DNA from: Sphingorhabdus sp. Alg239-R122
Lineage (GTDB): Bacteria; Pseudomonadota; Alphaproteobacteria; Sphingomonadales; Sphingomonadaceae
NCBI RefSeq assembly: GCF_900537065.1
Contig: NZ_UNRC01000005.1
Span: 62,001-126,000 of the forward strand
DNA length: 64,000 nucleotides
Direction of reading: 5' to 3'
Shown: positions 50,792-64,000 of the stretch, one piece after another
Position numbering within the stretch: position 1 is the first letter of the stretch
Layout of the letters: the number at the start of each line of letters is the position of its first letter
Translations under genes and position numbers: made by a program
The notes under the pieces: generated by a model
Database searches by the model: none
Seen by the model: the letters and a program-made list of their open reading frames with translations, nothing else
What the model was told of the DNA's origin: nothing

Positions 50792-53329
50792 ATGAGTGAT
50801 AAAGAGAAAAAAGAGTCAAAACCGGCACGCAAACCACTGGGTTTGAAACGTTCGGTCGAGGCTGGAGAAGTCAAGCAGACGTTTAGCCATGGTCGTACCA
50901 ACAAGGTAGTGGTTGAGGTCAAGCGCCGTAAACTGGTGGGTAAGCCGGGTGCGCAGGAAGCAGCCAAGAAAATTGATCCGGTGGCACCGCCTGAACAAAA
51001 GGCGCCTGAAAAACCGGCACCTGCGCCAGCGCCCAAACCAAAACCGAAAGCTGCAGATACACTGACCCGTCAGGAGCGACAGGAAAAGCTGCTGCGTGAA
51101 GCCGAAGAAGCACGTCTGACCGCGCTTGAGGAAACACGTCGCCGCGAAATGCAGAAAAAGAAAGAAAGTACGGCAGAAGAAAAACGCCGGGTTGAAGAAA
51201 ACAAAAAAGCCAGCGCCGAAGAGAAAAAAGCAACTGAAGAAGCTGTCAAGCAGGCCAAAGATGAAGCTGCACAAAAAGCGGCGGAAGAACAAAAAGCCGC
51301 TGCGGATGCATCTGCCGCTGCAACGAGCGACAAAGCACCTGCACCGCGTAAATTTACGCCTGTCGAGCGGCCACCCCGGGCCGAACCAAAGAAACCGGCA
51401 CCCAAGCCGTCGCGCTCACGTAACGAACGCCGTCAGTCGGGCAAACTGACTGTCACCAAGGCGCTGTCGCAGGGTGATGGTGGTGCACGCGCGCGTTCGC
51501 TTGCCGCACTGAAACGTGCGCGTGAAAAAGAAAAACGTGCGCAGATGGCCGGCCAGCCGCGTGAGGCCAAGCCCAAGCAGAGCCGCGAAGTCATCGTGCC
51601 CGAAGCTATTACGGTTCAGGAACTGGCTAAACGGATGGGTGAAAAGGGCGCAGACCTGGTCAAAGCGTTGTTCAACATGGACATGATGGTTACGGTAAAT
51701 CAAACCATTGACGCCGATACCGCAGAATTGCTGGTTGAAGAATTTGGTCATAAAATCAATCGTGTATCCGATGATGATATCGAAATTGATGTTGAAACCG
51801 ATGTTGATCCCGAAGATACGCTGAAACCGCGTCCTCCGGTTGTAACCATCATGGGGCATGTCGATCATGGCAAGACCTCGCTGCTTGACGCACTGCGTGG
51901 CACCGATGTGGTCACTGGTGAAGCGGGCGGCATTACTCAGCATATCGGCGCGTATCAGGTGAAACGCAAAGATGGCAATGTCATCACTTTCCTGGATACA
52001 CCGGGGCATGAAGCCTTTACAGAAATGCGCCTGCGCGGGGCCAATGTCACCGATATCGTCATTCTGGTGGTGGCTGCCGATGATGGCCTGATGCCGCAGA
52101 CGATCGAGGCGATCAATCATACCAAGGCCGCTGATGTGCCAATGATCGTCGCAATCAATAAAATCGACAAGGATGGCGCCAATCCGCAAAAAATTCGCGA
52201 ACGTCTTTTGGAACATGAAGTGATTGTGGAAGCGATGTCAGGTGAAGTGCAGGATGTGGAAGTTTCCGCGCTCAAAGGCACCAACCTGGATGAACTGGTT
52301 GAAAAAATCATGCTTCAGGCGGAACTGCTTGAGCTGAAAGCCAATCCTGACCGCAATGCCGATGCGACTGTTATCGAGGCGAAGCTGGATAAGGGTCGCG
52401 GCCCGGTTGCGACGGTTCTTGTTAACCGCGGTACTTTGAAACGCGGTGACGTTTTTGTTGTCGGCGGTGAAAGCGGCAAGGTCCGTGCATTGATTGATGA
52501 TAAGGGCAAGCAAGTCAAGGAAGCTGGGCCTTCGGTTCCGGTAGAAGTGCTGGGTCTGAGCGGTGTGCCATCTTCTGGTGAAAAACTCACAGTTGTCGAA
52601 AATGAACAGCGCGCGCGTGAAGTTGCCGAATACCGTAAACAAAAAGCACTTGAACAACGTACAGCCACTGCGCCTGCATCGCTCGAAAATCTGTTCTCGG
52701 GTATCAGCGATAAAGCCATTGAGTATCCTGTGCTCATCAAGGGTGATGTGCAGGGCTCGGTTGAAGCGATTGCGGGTTCTTTGAACAAGATTTCCAATGA
52801 TGACATCAAAGTACGCGTTCTGCATTCAGGCGTTGGCGGCATTACAGAATCTGATGTGACATTGGCCAAGGCGTCCAATGCGCCGATTATCGGCTTTAAT
52901 GTCCGCGCCAACGCGAAAGCGCGTGAAATTGCACAGCGCGAGGGCGTGCGGTTCAAATATTTCGATGTCATTTATGACCTGATCGAAGACATTAAAGGCG
53001 AAATGGCAGGTGAACTGGGACCAGAGCGCATCGAAACCGTTGTAGGACGTGCAGAAGTCAAGGAAGTCTTCCCTGCGGGCAAGAAAGACAAGGCCGCTGG
53101 CCTGTTGGTGCTCGATGGCGTCATCAAGACAGGCCATCATGCGCGCCTTACCCGCGAAGATGTTATCGTTTCGAAGACGGTCATCGCTTCGCTGCGCCGC
53201 TTCAAGGACAATGTCGACGAAGTCCGCTCTGGCCTTGAATGTGGTGTCGTGTTGGAAGACACAAATGACATTAAGGCGGGCGATACGCTTGAGGTCTTCG
53301 ACGTGGAACTGAAAGAACGGGTGCTTTAA
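50792..53329 (+). CDS. infB: Translation initiation factor IF-2
   Basis: 845-residue GTPase that brings fMet-tRNA to the 30S subunit and promotes subunit joining. A very long Lys/Glu/Ala-rich N-terminal region (to about residue 260) with RKLVGKPG is followed by the IF2_N domain ([26 protein letters not shown]). The GTPase motifs are GHVDHGKTS (G1), DTPGHEAF (G3) and NKIDK (G4). Domains II-IV follow, ending [16 protein letters not shown]. Start supported by position 9 nt after the upstream stop. Confidence 0.97.
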   Translation: MSDKEKKESKPARKPLGLKRSVEAGEVKQTFSHGRTNKVVVEVKRRKLVGKPGAQEAAKKIDPVAPPEQKAPEKPAPAPAPKPKPKAADTLTRQERQEKLLREAEEARLTALEETRRREMQKKKESTAEEKRRVEENKKASAEEKKATEEAVKQAKDEAAQKAAEEQKAAADASAAATSDKAPAPRKFTPVERPPRAEPKKPAPKPSRSRNERRQSGKLTVTKALSQGDGGARARSLAALKRAREKEKRAQMAGQPREAKPKQSREVIVPEAITVQELAKRMGEKGADLVKALFNMDMMVTVNQTIDADTAELLVEEFGHKINRVSDDDIEIDVETDVDPEDTLKPRPPVVTIMGHVDHGKTSLLDALRGTDVVTGEAGGITQHIGAYQVKRKDGNVITFLDTPGHEAFTEMRLRGANVTDIVILVVAADDGLMPQTIEAINHTKAADVPMIVAINKIDKDGANPQKIRERLLEHEVIVEAMSGEVQDVEVSALKGTNLDELVEKIMLQAELLELKANPDRNADATVIEAKLDKGRGPVATVLVNRGTLKRGDVFVVGGESGKVRALIDDKGKQVKEAGPSVPVEVLGLSGVPSSGEKLTVVENEQRAREVAEYRKQKALEQRTATAPASLENLFSGISDKAIEYPVLIKGDVQGSVEAIAGSLNKISNDDIKVRVLHSGVGGITESDVTLAKASNAPIIGFNVRANAKAREIAQREGVRFKYFDVIYDLIEDIKGEMAGELGPERIETVVGRAEVKEVFPAGKKDKAAGLLVLDGVIKTGHHARLTREDVIVSKTVIASLRRFKDNVDEVRSGLECGVVLEDTNDIKAGDTLEVFDVELKERVL

Positions 53330-53350
53330 CGGTACCGCTTTTGAAAGCAT

Positions 53351-53752
53351 ATGGCCAAACATAACGATACCTCTCCCGAAGGCCGCTCTGTCCGCGTTTT
53401 GCGGGTGGGGGAACAGGTGCGCCATGTCCTGTCGGAAATCCTGCTGCGCGGTGATGTGCATGATGAAGTGCTAGCCGATGCGACGGTTTCAGTGACCGAG
53501 GTGCGGATATCGCCGGATTTGCGCAATGCCACGGTCTTTATCAAGCCGTTGCTTGGTAAAGAAGAAACCGCTGTTTTGAAAGCGCTGCGTACCAATACCG
53601 CTTATCTGCAGCGTGAAGTGGCCAGGCGCATCAAGATGAAATATGCCGCAAAACTTAAATTCGTAGCTGATGAAAGCTTTGATGAAGGCGGACACGTCGA
53701 AAACCTACTACGGGAACCCAAAGTAGCACAGGATCTGGATCAGGCTGAATAG
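53351..53752 (+). CDS. rbfA: 30S ribosome-binding factor A
   Basis: 133 aa. Binds immature 30S subunits and helps 16S 5' end processing. The single KH-like domain shows [25 protein letters not shown] and [19 protein letters not shown] (both read in parts), with the conserved [22 protein letters not shown] segment near the end. A short C-terminal extension rich in Glu/Asp follows. It lies 21 bp after infB in the same operon. Confidence 0.96.
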   Translation: MAKHNDTSPEGRSVRVLRVGEQVRHVLSEILLRGDVHDEVLADATVSVTEVRISPDLRNATVFIKPLLGKEETAVLKALRTNTAYLQREVARRIKMKYAAKLKFVADESFDEGGHVENLLREPKVAQDLDQAE

Positions 53753-53804
53753 AGTTTCTATCAAACCTGCTTTCACTCATGGCTGAATGGCATTAGGGAG
53801 GGGT

Positions 53805-54386
53805 ATGGCCAAACTCTATTTCTACTATGCCTCTATGAACGCGGGCAAATCGACAACGCTGTTGCAGGCGGATTTCAATTACCGTGAGCGCGGCATGGAG
53901 ACTATGTTGTGGACCGCAGCGCTCGATAACCGGTATGACACTGGCGTTATAACATCGCGTATCGGTTTGCAGGCGGATGCGAACCTGTTTGATCCTGACA
54001 CTGATATGCTGGCCGCCATTACGGCAGAAAGTGGCGCTCGCAAACTGGCATGTGTGATGGTCGATGAAGCCCAGTTTTTAAGTAAAGAGCAGGTGTTTGA
54101 GTTGGCCAATGTGTGCGATACGCTGGGCATTCCGGTGCTGGCCTATGGTTTGCGCACCGATTTTCAGGCGGAGCTATTCCCGGGCAGCGCGCAGTTGCTG
54201 GCGCTGGCGGACTCTCTGGTGGAACTGAAAGCTGTATGCGAGTGCGGGCGAAAGTCGACCATGAACCTGCGTGTCGATGAAAATGGCAAAGCGGTAAAGG
54301 CGGGTGCCCAAACCGAAGTCGGCGGTAATGACCGCTATGTCGCGCTGTGCCGCAAGCATTTTACCGAAGCATTGAACAATGGCTGA
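53805..54386 (+). CDS. tdk: Thymidine kinase (type II)
   Basis: 193 aa. Phosphorylates thymidine for salvage. The P-loop is SMNAGKST, followed by [21 protein letters not shown] as Walker B-like site and [12 protein letters not shown]-type lasso region (here [12 protein letters not shown]). The zinc-binding ends are the CECGRKST pair and the C-RKH at the C-terminus. GGGAGGGG precedes the ATG. It lies between rbfA and truB, where operons of this type normally run straight on; it overlaps the following acetyltransferase by 8 nt. Confidence 0.95.
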   Translation: MAKLYFYYASMNAGKSTTLLQADFNYRERGMETMLWTAALDNRYDTGVITSRIGLQADANLFDPDTDMLAAITAESGARKLACVMVDEAQFLSKEQVFELANVCDTLGIPVLAYGLRTDFQAELFPGSAQLLALADSLVELKAVCECGRKSTMNLRVDENGKAVKAGAQTEVGGNDRYVALCRKHFTEALNNG

Positions 54387-54921
54387 TATTGGCGGACTGT
54401 CATGTACGTTGCAGGAAGGCGATGTAAGGCTTGAACCGCTGGCTGACCGGCATATTGAGCCATTGCGCGTGGCATGTGCGGAAGATCGGGAAATCTGGGA
54501 GATTTTCCCAGTTTCCCTGATTGACGATTTTGACGAAACCATCAAGCGGATGCACGCTACCAATGATTGGGTGCGCTTTGCTGTTATCAACGAAGAGACA
54601 GATAAGGTTGTTGGTATGACCAACTATATCAGGCCGGACGTTCATGGTGTCGTTGAAATTGGTGGAACCTATATTGCACCGTCTGTACGTGGAACCGGTT
54701 TCAATCGTATTATGAAAAAGCTCCTAATCGATCATGCTTTTGCGAGTGGTTTCCGGAAAATCGAATTTCGGGTGGACACGCGTAACAAGCGTTCCATGGC
54801 GGCTGTACTGAAACTAGGGGCGAAACAGGAAGGCATCCTGCGCAAAAACCTTGTGACCTGGACAGGATATGTACGTGACTCTGCTGTATTTGGTCTGATG
54901 CAAGATGAATGGAACGGATAA
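54379..54921 (+). CDS. GNAT family N-acetyltransferase (RimJ/RimL-like)
   Basis: 180 aa. Acetyl-CoA-dependent acetyltransferase of the RimJ/RimL branch. The acetyl-CoA region is [28 protein letters not shown] (in parts), with [26 protein letters not shown] and the end [13 protein letters not shown] being characteristic. The substrate (protein N-terminus or small amine) is unknown. It overlaps tdk by 8 nt and the next gene by 1 nt, so all three are translationally linked. Confidence 0.88.
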   Translation: MADIGGLSCTLQEGDVRLEPLADRHIEPLRVACAEDREIWEIFPVSLIDDFDETIKRMHATNDWVRFAVINEETDKVVGMTNYIRPDVHGVVEIGGTYIAPSVRGTGFNRIMKKLLIDHAFASGFRKIEFRVDTRNKRSMAAVLKLGAKQEGILRKNLVTWTGYVRDSAVFGLMQDEWNG

Positions 54922-55613
54922 TGGACGACACGAATATTATTTATACTGTTGCGACATGGCTGATCCCGCTTATGCTCGCGATTGTATTTCATGAAGTTGC
55001 CCATGGCTGGGTCGCGCGCTATTTCGGTGACCCGACTGCGGCCAGTTTGGGGCGGCTGACACTGAACCCGATCAAGCATGTCGATCCAATCGGTACCGTT
55101 GCGCTGCCGACCCTGCTTGCTGTTACCGGGGCGCCAATATTCGGGTGGGCAAAACCCGTCCCTGTCGTGCAAAGTCGGCTGCGCAATCCGCGCTGGCATA
55201 TGATGGCTGTGGCCTTCGCGGGGCCGGGGATAAACCTGATCCTTGGCTTTTTCGCGGTTGCTGCGATGGCGCTTATGGTAAACATCATGGGTGAGGGCGC
55301 AGATTTTGGCACAGTGAGCGGATTCATTTTTGATAATCTGCGTAACTTTATGATTATCAACATTTTTCTGGCATTATTCAATCTCCTGCCGGTACCACCA
55401 TTTGATGGTTCGCATATTGTGGAGGGTATTTTGCCACCACCGCTTGCGGAAAAATATGCGTCCTTGCGCAAATATAGCCTGCCGATCCTGCTTTTACTGC
55501 TGCTGGTCCTGCCGATGGTTTTTCCAGAGGCGCGGATTATCGAGCGAGTGATTTTGCCACCAGTTGTTTTTGTTATTAATTTCTATCTTGGAATATTCGG
55601 CCTGAATGTCTGA
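54921..55613 (+). CDS. M50-family site-2 membrane metalloprotease
   Basis: 230 aa, polytopic. The zinc ligands are HEVAH (about residue 26) and the Asp in NLLPVPPFDGSHI (about 170), which together form the intramembrane active site. It has about six membrane helices and no PDZ domain, so it belongs to the small class of site-2 proteases rather than RseP. The ATG overlaps the acetyltransferase stop (TAATG), and its end overlaps truB by 8 nt. Substrates unknown. Confidence 0.9.
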   Translation: MDDTNIIYTVATWLIPLMLAIVFHEVAHGWVARYFGDPTAASLGRLTLNPIKHVDPIGTVALPTLLAVTGAPIFGWAKPVPVVQSRLRNPRWHMMAVAFAGPGINLILGFFAVAAMALMVNIMGEGADFGTVSGFIFDNLRNFMIINIFLALFNLLPVPPFDGSHIVEGILPPPLAEKYASLRKYSLPILLLLLLVLPMVFPEARIIERVILPPVVFVINFYLGIFGLNV

Positions 55614-56508
55614 GCCGCACATCAATGGCTGGATTATTCTGGACAAACCGTTGGAACTGGGGTCGACACAGGCTGTGGGCGCAGTGAAGCGTAACTTGCG
55701 TGAAGGCGGCTATCCAAAAACAAAGACAGGGCATGGCGGGACACTTGATCCGTTGGCGACGGGCGTGCTGCCCATTGCGCTGGGGGAGGCAACCAAACTT
55801 GCCGGGCGGATGCTGGATGCCAGCAAGATATATGAATTCACCATCGCGTTTGGTGCGGAAACTTCGACCCTGGATGTTGAAGGTGAGGTAACGGAAACTT
55901 CGGATGTGCGCCCGTCACCTGCTGCGATTGTATCGGTTCTGTCCGAATTTATGGGGCCAATTCAGCAGGTCCCACCCAAATATTCCGCTCTCAAGGTGGA
56001 AGGGAAGCGTGCCTATGATCTGGCGCGGGCGGGAGAAGATTTTGCGCTGAAAATGCGGACTGTGACGATTTACGAGCTCAAAACCACTGGTCCTGTCTCT
56101 GCTGATAGCGTCACTCTCATGGCCCATGTATCCAAGGGAACATATATCCGCTCTCTCGCGCGTGATATTGCGTGTAAGCTGGGTACAGTGGGTCATGTCA
56201 CCATGCTACGCCGGATAAAGGCGGGACCTTTTGATCTTTCGCATGCGATTTCGCTGGACAAACTCAACGAAATTGGTAAAGGCGCACCCCTAGATGACAT
56301 AATCTTGCCGATGAAGGCAGGGCTGGACGACATCCCGGCTCTTGACCTTAATCCCGAACAGGCAAGGAGGCTCCGACTGGGGCAGGTCGATATCGGGATT
56401 GTCGCGGACGACGGGCAATATTGGGCGCGGGATGGAGAAGGCTCTCCGGTCGCACTTATACGGCTTGAAAACAGTAGAACCATTATCGAACGCGGGTTTA
56501 ATGTTTAA
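55606..56508 (+). CDS. truB: tRNA pseudouridine-55 synthase
   Basis: 300 aa. Makes pseudouridine 55 in the T-loop of tRNAs. The catalytic Asp is in GHGGTLDPLATGVLPIALGEATK (read in parts), with the conserved KIYEFTIAFG strand and SKGTYIRSLARDIACKLG. A C-terminal PUA-like part ends the protein. It starts inside the end of the protease gene and is followed by rpsO, as in most bacteria. Confidence 0.95.
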   Translation: MSEPHINGWIILDKPLELGSTQAVGAVKRNLREGGYPKTKTGHGGTLDPLATGVLPIALGEATKLAGRMLDASKIYEFTIAFGAETSTLDVEGEVTETSDVRPSPAAIVSVLSEFMGPIQQVPPKYSALKVEGKRAYDLARAGEDFALKMRTVTIYELKTTGPVSADSVTLMAHVSKGTYIRSLARDIACKLGTVGHVTMLRRIKAGPFDLSHAISLDKLNEIGKGAPLDDIILPMKAGLDDIPALDLNPEQARRLRLGQVDIGIVADDGQYWARDGEGSPVALIRLENSRTIIERGFNV

Positions 56509-56530
56509 GATGTTCGAAGGAATGAATTAA

Positions 56531-56800
56531 ATGACTATTACTGCAGAACGCAAAGCAGAAGTGATCGCTGAACACGCACTTGAAAAAGGTGATACAGGTT
56601 CCCCCGAAGTACAGGTGGCTATCCTGACCGAACGGATCACAAACCTGACCGAGCACTTTAAAGGTCACCACAAAGACAACCACAGCCGTCGCGGTCTTTT
56701 GATGATGGTCAACAAGCGTCGTTCGCTGCTCGACTATCTTCGCAAGAAAGATGAAGGTCGTTATAATGACCTGATCGCGAAACTGGGTCTTCGTAAATAA
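56531..56800 (+). CDS. rpsO: 30S ribosomal protein S15
   Basis: 89 aa, four helices, primary binder of 16S rRNA. It starts [19 protein letters not shown], contains [36 protein letters not shown] (read in parts) and ends [23 protein letters not shown], all family signatures. GAAGGAATGAATTAA lies just upstream of the ATG. A terminator follows 11 bp after the stop, so most transcripts end before pnp. Confidence 0.97.
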   Translation: MTITAERKAEVIAEHALEKGDTGSPEVQVAILTERITNLTEHFKGHHKDNHSRRGLLMMVNKRRSLLDYLRKKDEGRYNDLIAKLGLRK

Positions 56801-56811
56801 GAATATGATGG

Positions 56812-56835
56812 GCGGCTCCTTTTGGGGCCGCTTTT
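56812..56835 (+). terminator. Intrinsic terminator after rpsO
   Basis: GCGGCTCC (56812-56819), loop TTTT, then GGGGCCGC (56824-56831), an 8-bp stem with one G-T pair, followed by TTTT. Confidence 0.8.
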
Positions 56836-56948
56836 CGTTTGGGTTATTGGCGACAGGACATTGAATCCAGCCTTTAATCAAAAAGGGATTGAACCGGCAA
56901 TTCGGCAGGTTCGGCCCAAGCGGAGCAAAAAAAACGCTCCCGAACCGA

Positions 56949-57004
56949 TCCGGGCCGGACAGCCCGGAAAATGAAGACAGACCCGCCGCAATAGGGCGTG
57001 CGGG
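56949..57004 (+). promoter_or_regulatory. Tandem hairpins in the pnp 5' leader
   Basis: TCCGGGC / GCCCGGA (56949-56955 and 56962-56968) form a 7-bp stem with a 6-nt loop; CCCGC-CGC with GCG-T-GCGGG (56982-56989 and 56996-57004) forms another with one bulge. In E. coli, RNase III cuts a leader stem of pnp and PNPase then destabilises its own mRNA; these stems could serve the same autoregulation. Confidence 0.55.
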
Positions 57005-57024
57005 ACTGAATAGGAAAAAATCAT

Positions 57025-59313
57025 ATGTTTGATGTTAAAAAAGTAGAAATGGAGTGGGGCGGACAGACCCTCACTCTGGAAACGGGCCGTATTGCCCGTC
57101 AGGCCGATGGTGCGGTACTCGCAACGCTCGGCGAAACAGTGGTGCTGTGCGCAGTCACTGCTGCCAAATCGGTGCGTGAAGGACAGGACTTCTTCCCACT
57201 CACCGTACATTATCAGGAAAAATTCTCTGCTGCCGGCCGTATTCCCGGTGGTTTTTTCAAGCGCGAAGGCCGTGCGACGGAAAAAGAAACGCTGACATGT
57301 CGTTTGATTGACCGTCCTTGCCGCCCGCTATTTCCCGAAGGTTTCTATAACGAGATCAACGTGATTTGCCAGGTTATGAGCTATGATGGCGTCAATGAGC
57401 CTGATGTTCTAGCGATGGTTGCAGCTTCTGCTGCACTGACCATTTCCGGTGTGCCTTTCATGGGCCCAATCGGTGCAGCGCGTGTTGGCTATAAAGAAGG
57501 CGAATATCAGCTGAACCCTTCCATGGAAGAAGTTGCGACAGGCGACCTTGATCTGGTTGTTGCCGGTACGCAGGGCGCAGTGATGATGGTTGAATCGGAA
57601 GCGAAAGAACTTGCCGAAGATGTCATGCTTGGCGCGGTGCAATTCGCGCATGACGCGTGTAAGGACGTTGCTGGCTTGATCATTGATCTGGCTGAACAAG
57701 CTGCAAAAGAACCTTGGGAATTAGCTGCTACTGAAGATAATAGCGGCATCAAGGAAGACCTGCGTAAGCTAGTTGGTAAAGATATCGCCGCAGCTTACAA
57801 ACTAACCGACAAATCTGCACGTTCAGAAGCGTTGAATGCGGTTCGCGACAAAGCCAAAGAGAAATATGCCGAAGAAGACGGCCAGACTCAGATGACCGCT
57901 GGTAAGATGGTCAAAAAACTGGAAGCTGAAATCGTTCGCGGTGCAATCATTAAAGATGGCACCCGTATTGACGGCCGTAAGCTGGATCAGGTTCGCCCGA
58001 TCGAAGCAATGGTTGGTTTATTGCCACGTACGCACGGCTCTTCGCTGTTCACGCGCGGTGAAACACAGGCAATTGTGACCACAACGCTTGGCACAAAAGA
58101 CGCTGAGCAGATGATCGATGGGCTTGATGGTTTGAGCTACACCAACTTTATGCTGCACTATAATTTCCCGCCATATTCGGTGGGTGAAGTTGGGCGTTTT
58201 GGTTTCACCAGCCGCCGCGAAACCGGGCACGGTAAACTTGCATTCCGTGCGCTGCGTCCGGTACTGCCAACGGTTGAGGATTTCCCTTACACCATCCGCG
58301 TATTGTCTGACATCACCGAGTCTAACGGTTCATCTTCGATGGCAACCGTTTGTGGTGGTTCATTGGCGATGATGGACGCAGGTGTGCCGTTGGCGCGTCC
58401 TGTTTCGGGTATCGCAATGGGCTTGATTCTCGAAGGTGATGAGTTTGCGGTTCTGTCCGACATCCTCGGCGACGAAGATCATCTTGGTGATATGGACTTC
58501 AAAGTGGCTGGTACCGAAGCAGGTATCACTTCGCTGCAGATGGACATTAAAGTTGCGGGTATTACGCAGGAAATCATGAAATCTGCTCTTGAGCAGGCAA
58601 GCGGCGGCCGTGCACACATCCTAGGTGAAATGTCGAAAGCATTGTCATCAGTCCGTACCGAAATGTCAGAGCACGCGCCGCGTATCGAAACGCTGCAGAT
58701 CAATAAAGAGAAGATCCGCGACGTTATCGGCACTGGCGGTAAGGTTATTCGCGAAATCGTCGCGGAAACTGGTGCGAAAGTCGATATTGACGATGAAGGC
58801 CTGATCAAGGTTTCTTCTTCTGATAAATCACAGATTGAAGCGGCGCTGAAATGGATTGAAGGCATTGTTGAAGAAGCTGAAGTCGGCAAGATTTACGACG
58901 GTAAAGTTGTAAACCTGGTTGATTTTGGTGCGTTCGTGAACTTCATGGGCGGCAAGGACGGCTTGGTCCATGTATCCGAAATCAAGAATGAGCGTGTCGA
59001 GAAAGTTTCCGACGAACTGTCCGAAGGTCAGGAAGTCAAAGTGAAAGTTCTCGAAATCGACCAGCGCGGCAAAGTTCGCCTGTCGATGCGTGTTGTTGAC
59101 CAGGAAACCGGTGAAGAGCTGGAAGATACACGTCCTCCGCGTGAAAATAAGCGTGGCGGTGATCGCGGCCGTAGCCGTGGTCCGCGCCGTGATGGCGATG
59201 GTGGCCGTGGTCGTTCAGGCGGCGGTCGTGGCCGTGGTCGCAACGACGATAGCGGCAATAAAGAGGGCGGCGATGCCCCATTGCCTGACTTTATCACGGG
59301 CGATGACGATTAA
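57025..59313 (+). CDS. pnp: Polyribonucleotide nucleotidyltransferase (PNPase)
   Basis: 762 aa. Phosphorolytic 3'-5' exoribonuclease of the RNA degradosome. Two RNase PH domains (start [20 protein letters not shown]; second core [15 protein letters not shown] and [13 protein letters not shown]), an all-alpha linker, KH domain ([20 protein letters not shown]) and S1 domain ([24 protein letters not shown]), each read in parts. The C-terminal 50 residues are an Arg/Gly-rich tail ([20 protein letters not shown]...), unlike the compact end of many PNPases and possibly an extra RNA-binding or partner-binding region. ATG 57025 is preceded by an AGGAAAAAATC site. Confidence 0.97.
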   Translation: MFDVKKVEMEWGGQTLTLETGRIARQADGAVLATLGETVVLCAVTAAKSVREGQDFFPLTVHYQEKFSAAGRIPGGFFKREGRATEKETLTCRLIDRPCRPLFPEGFYNEINVICQVMSYDGVNEPDVLAMVAASAALTISGVPFMGPIGAARVGYKEGEYQLNPSMEEVATGDLDLVVAGTQGAVMMVESEAKELAEDVMLGAVQFAHDACKDVAGLIIDLAEQAAKEPWELAATEDNSGIKEDLRKLVGKDIAAAYKLTDKSARSEALNAVRDKAKEKYAEEDGQTQMTAGKMVKKLEAEIVRGAIIKDGTRIDGRKLDQVRPIEAMVGLLPRTHGSSLFTRGETQAIVTTTLGTKDAEQMIDGLDGLSYTNFMLHYNFPPYSVGEVGRFGFTSRRETGHGKLAFRALRPVLPTVEDFPYTIRVLSDITESNGSSSMATVCGGSLAMMDAGVPLARPVSGIAMGLILEGDEFAVLSDILGDEDHLGDMDFKVAGTEAGITSLQMDIKVAGITQEIMKSALEQASGGRAHILGEMSKALSSVRTEMSEHAPRIETLQINKEKIRDVIGTGGKVIREIVAETGAKVDIDDEGLIKVSSSDKSQIEAALKWIEGIVEEAEVGKIYDGKVVNLVDFGAFVNFMGGKDGLVHVSEIKNERVEKVSDELSEGQEVKVKVLEIDQRGKVRLSMRVVDQETGEELEDTRPPRENKRGGDRGRSRGPRRDGDGGRGRSGGGRGRGRNDDSGNKEGGDAPLPDFITGDDD

Positions 59314-59331
59314 TCATTGCAAGCCAAATTA

Positions 59332-59353
59332 ATCTGCCAGTCATTTGGCAGAT
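59332..59353 (+). repeat. Inverted repeat after pnp
   Basis: ATCTGCCA / TGGCAGAT is a perfect 8-bp inverted repeat with a 6-nt spacer, 18 bp after the pnp stop. It precedes the terminator and may protect the 3' end of the mRNA. Confidence 0.55.
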
Positions 59354-59360
59354 ATTAAGA

Positions 59361-59389
59361 GGGTCCGGCAATCATGCCGGGCCCTTTTT
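59361..59389 (+). terminator. Intrinsic terminator of pnp
   Basis: GGGTCCGGC (59361-59369) pairs with GCCGGGCCC (59376-59384) with one T-G pair and a 6-nt loop, followed by five T. Confidence 0.9.
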
Positions 59390-59464
59390 GTTTGTGCTGA
59401 GTTGCCGCATAGTTTTTTCTATATTCACTTGGCCTCGTGTGCCTTTGCCGATAGAAGGATATCC

Positions 59465-60232
59465 ATGAAAAATCTTATCATCAGATCCACTGCCGTAGGC
59501 CTTGCCACCCTTTCGCTCTCCGCATGTGCAACCAGCTCGAACAAGGTTGATACCAGCTATATTGCACGCGATGTGAATACATTATATTCTGCGGCAAAAG
59601 ATCGCCTGGACCGCGGCCAGACGAAACTGGCGGCTGCATTGTTTGATGAAGTGGAGCGGCAGCACCCTTATTCGCCATGGGCCCGCCGTGCACAGTTGAT
59701 GAGTTCGTTCAGCTATTACCTTGATAGTGATTACAACAAATCGATCCAGTCGGCACAGCGTTTCCTGTCAATCCACCCGGGTAACAAGGATGCGCCTTAT
59801 GCCTATTACCTGATTGCGCTCAATTATTATGAACAGATTAGCGATGTTACACGCGATCAGAAAACCACCGAGCAGGCTCTGGCCGCACTGGGCGAGGTGA
59901 TCCGCCGTTATCCGCAGTCACGCTATGCAGCCGATGCTAAACTCAAAATCGACCTTGTGAACGACCATCTGGCGGGCAAGGAAATGGAAATTGGCCGTTT
60001 CTATCAGCGCAGTGGGCGTTGGCTTGCAGCAACCGTTCGTTTTCGCAAGGTGATTGATGATTACCAAACCACCAACCACGCGCCCGAAGCGCTGATGCGC
60101 CTTACCGAAAGCTATCTGTCACTGGGTATTCCCGAAGAAGCGAAAAAATCGGCCGCCGTGCTGGGTGCCAACTACCCGGGCAGCAAGTGGTATGAGCGCG
60201 CATATGAGTTGATTCAGAAACATACGAGCTGA
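59465..60232 (+). CDS. bamD: Outer membrane assembly lipoprotein BamD
   Basis: 255 aa. Periplasmic lipoprotein of the BAM complex that inserts beta-barrel proteins. Lipobox LSAC (Cys at residue 20). Five TPR-like repeats follow: LYSAAKDRLDRGQTKLAAALFDEVERQHPYSPWARRAQLM (read in parts) is the first and the peptide-binding groove of the family. AAGGATATCC gives a ribosome binding site for ATG 59465; the 40-residue in-frame extension to 59345 would bury the signal and is not used. Confidence 0.94.
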   Translation: MKNLIIRSTAVGLATLSLSACATSSNKVDTSYIARDVNTLYSAAKDRLDRGQTKLAAALFDEVERQHPYSPWARRAQLMSSFSYYLDSDYNKSIQSAQRFLSIHPGNKDAPYAYYLIALNYYEQISDVTRDQKTTEQALAALGEVIRRYPQSRYAADAKLKIDLVNDHLAGKEMEIGRFYQRSGRWLAATVRFRKVIDDYQTTNHAPEALMRLTESYLSLGIPEEAKKSAAVLGANYPGSKWYERAYELIQKHTS

Positions 60233-60355
60233 CCTTTCAGTTCTTTATTTGTTCTGAAGCCGTGATGGCTGGAATATTGCAAAAAATGCTGTAATGTCAC
60301 GGTGAAGATTCCGTTTTGTCCGGAATCATGCGACATGTCCTGTTTGGGGTGGTTT

Positions 60356-64000
<3,645 letters not shown>

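Overview
The window is a chromosomal segment of an alphaproteobacterium, most likely Sphingomonadales. That placement is an inference from gene order (amidase - PBP1A - prfB; SRP RNA - dnaX - ybaB; rimP - nusA - ylxR - infB - rbfA ... truB - rpsO - pnp), from protein sequence character and from a moderate GC content; no rRNA is present to confirm it. Coding density is high. I saw no insertion sequence, prophage gene, integrase or CRISPR array.

Layout. 1-10.7 kb: cell-wall amidase (cut by the left edge), PBP1A, an erythromycin-esterase-like lipoprotein, prfB, a lipoprotein-type methyltransferase, a long flavin oxidoreductase, a 2-hydroxyacid dehydrogenase and an SH3 protein. 10.7-18.3 kb: thiolase and a leucine-degradation operon (liuA, liuB, liuD) interrupted by two unknown membrane genes and followed by a prepilin peptidase. 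18.3-27.3 kb: aldehyde dehydrogenase, tRNA-Leu(CAA), SDR, two alpha/beta hydrolases, two tandem cysteine desulfurases with a [2Fe-2S] ferredoxin, a Tat-type class A beta-lactamase and dodecin. 27.3-34.7 kb: SRP RNA, dnaX, ybaB, lon behind a heat-shock-like promoter, hupB with tandem terminators, a lipoprotein and rlmB. 34.8-41.8 kb: tRNA-Tyr with a duplicated 3' end, FMN reductase, VOC protein, a paired acyl-CoA dehydrogenase operon with a crotonase, a PspA-like protein, a second flavin oxidoreductase and a thioesterase. 41.9-47.7 kb: J-domain protein, a free-standing SecDF-P1-head-like protein, SufE and a large phage-shock (Psp) locus. 47.9-64 kb: the translation/RNA operon from rimP to pnp, then bamD, recN and ligA (cut by the right edge).

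The most interesting system is the Psp locus. pspF is divergent from a minus-strand run that opens with a consensus sigma-54 promoter. That run encodes a 70-aa membrane protein, pspA, pspB, pspC, a 54-aa ORF and then four small proteins with one N-terminal membrane helix and a C-terminal coiled coil. Three of the four share a VLERI-(A/V)-TD motif and an (E/Q)I-x-x-LRD tail, and PspC itself ends in a similar EIERLR. This looks like repeated duplication of a PspB-like module inside one stress operon. A divergent PspA-sized paralogue lies 6 kb away.

Metabolically the window points to an aerobic heterotroph that oxidises branched-chain and acyl-CoA substrates (liu genes, paired ACADs, crotonase, thiolase, thioesterase). 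Envelope functions are well represented (PBP1A, amidase, BamD, Psp, several lipoproteins). All functions are assigned by reading motifs in the translated sequence; no database search was run.
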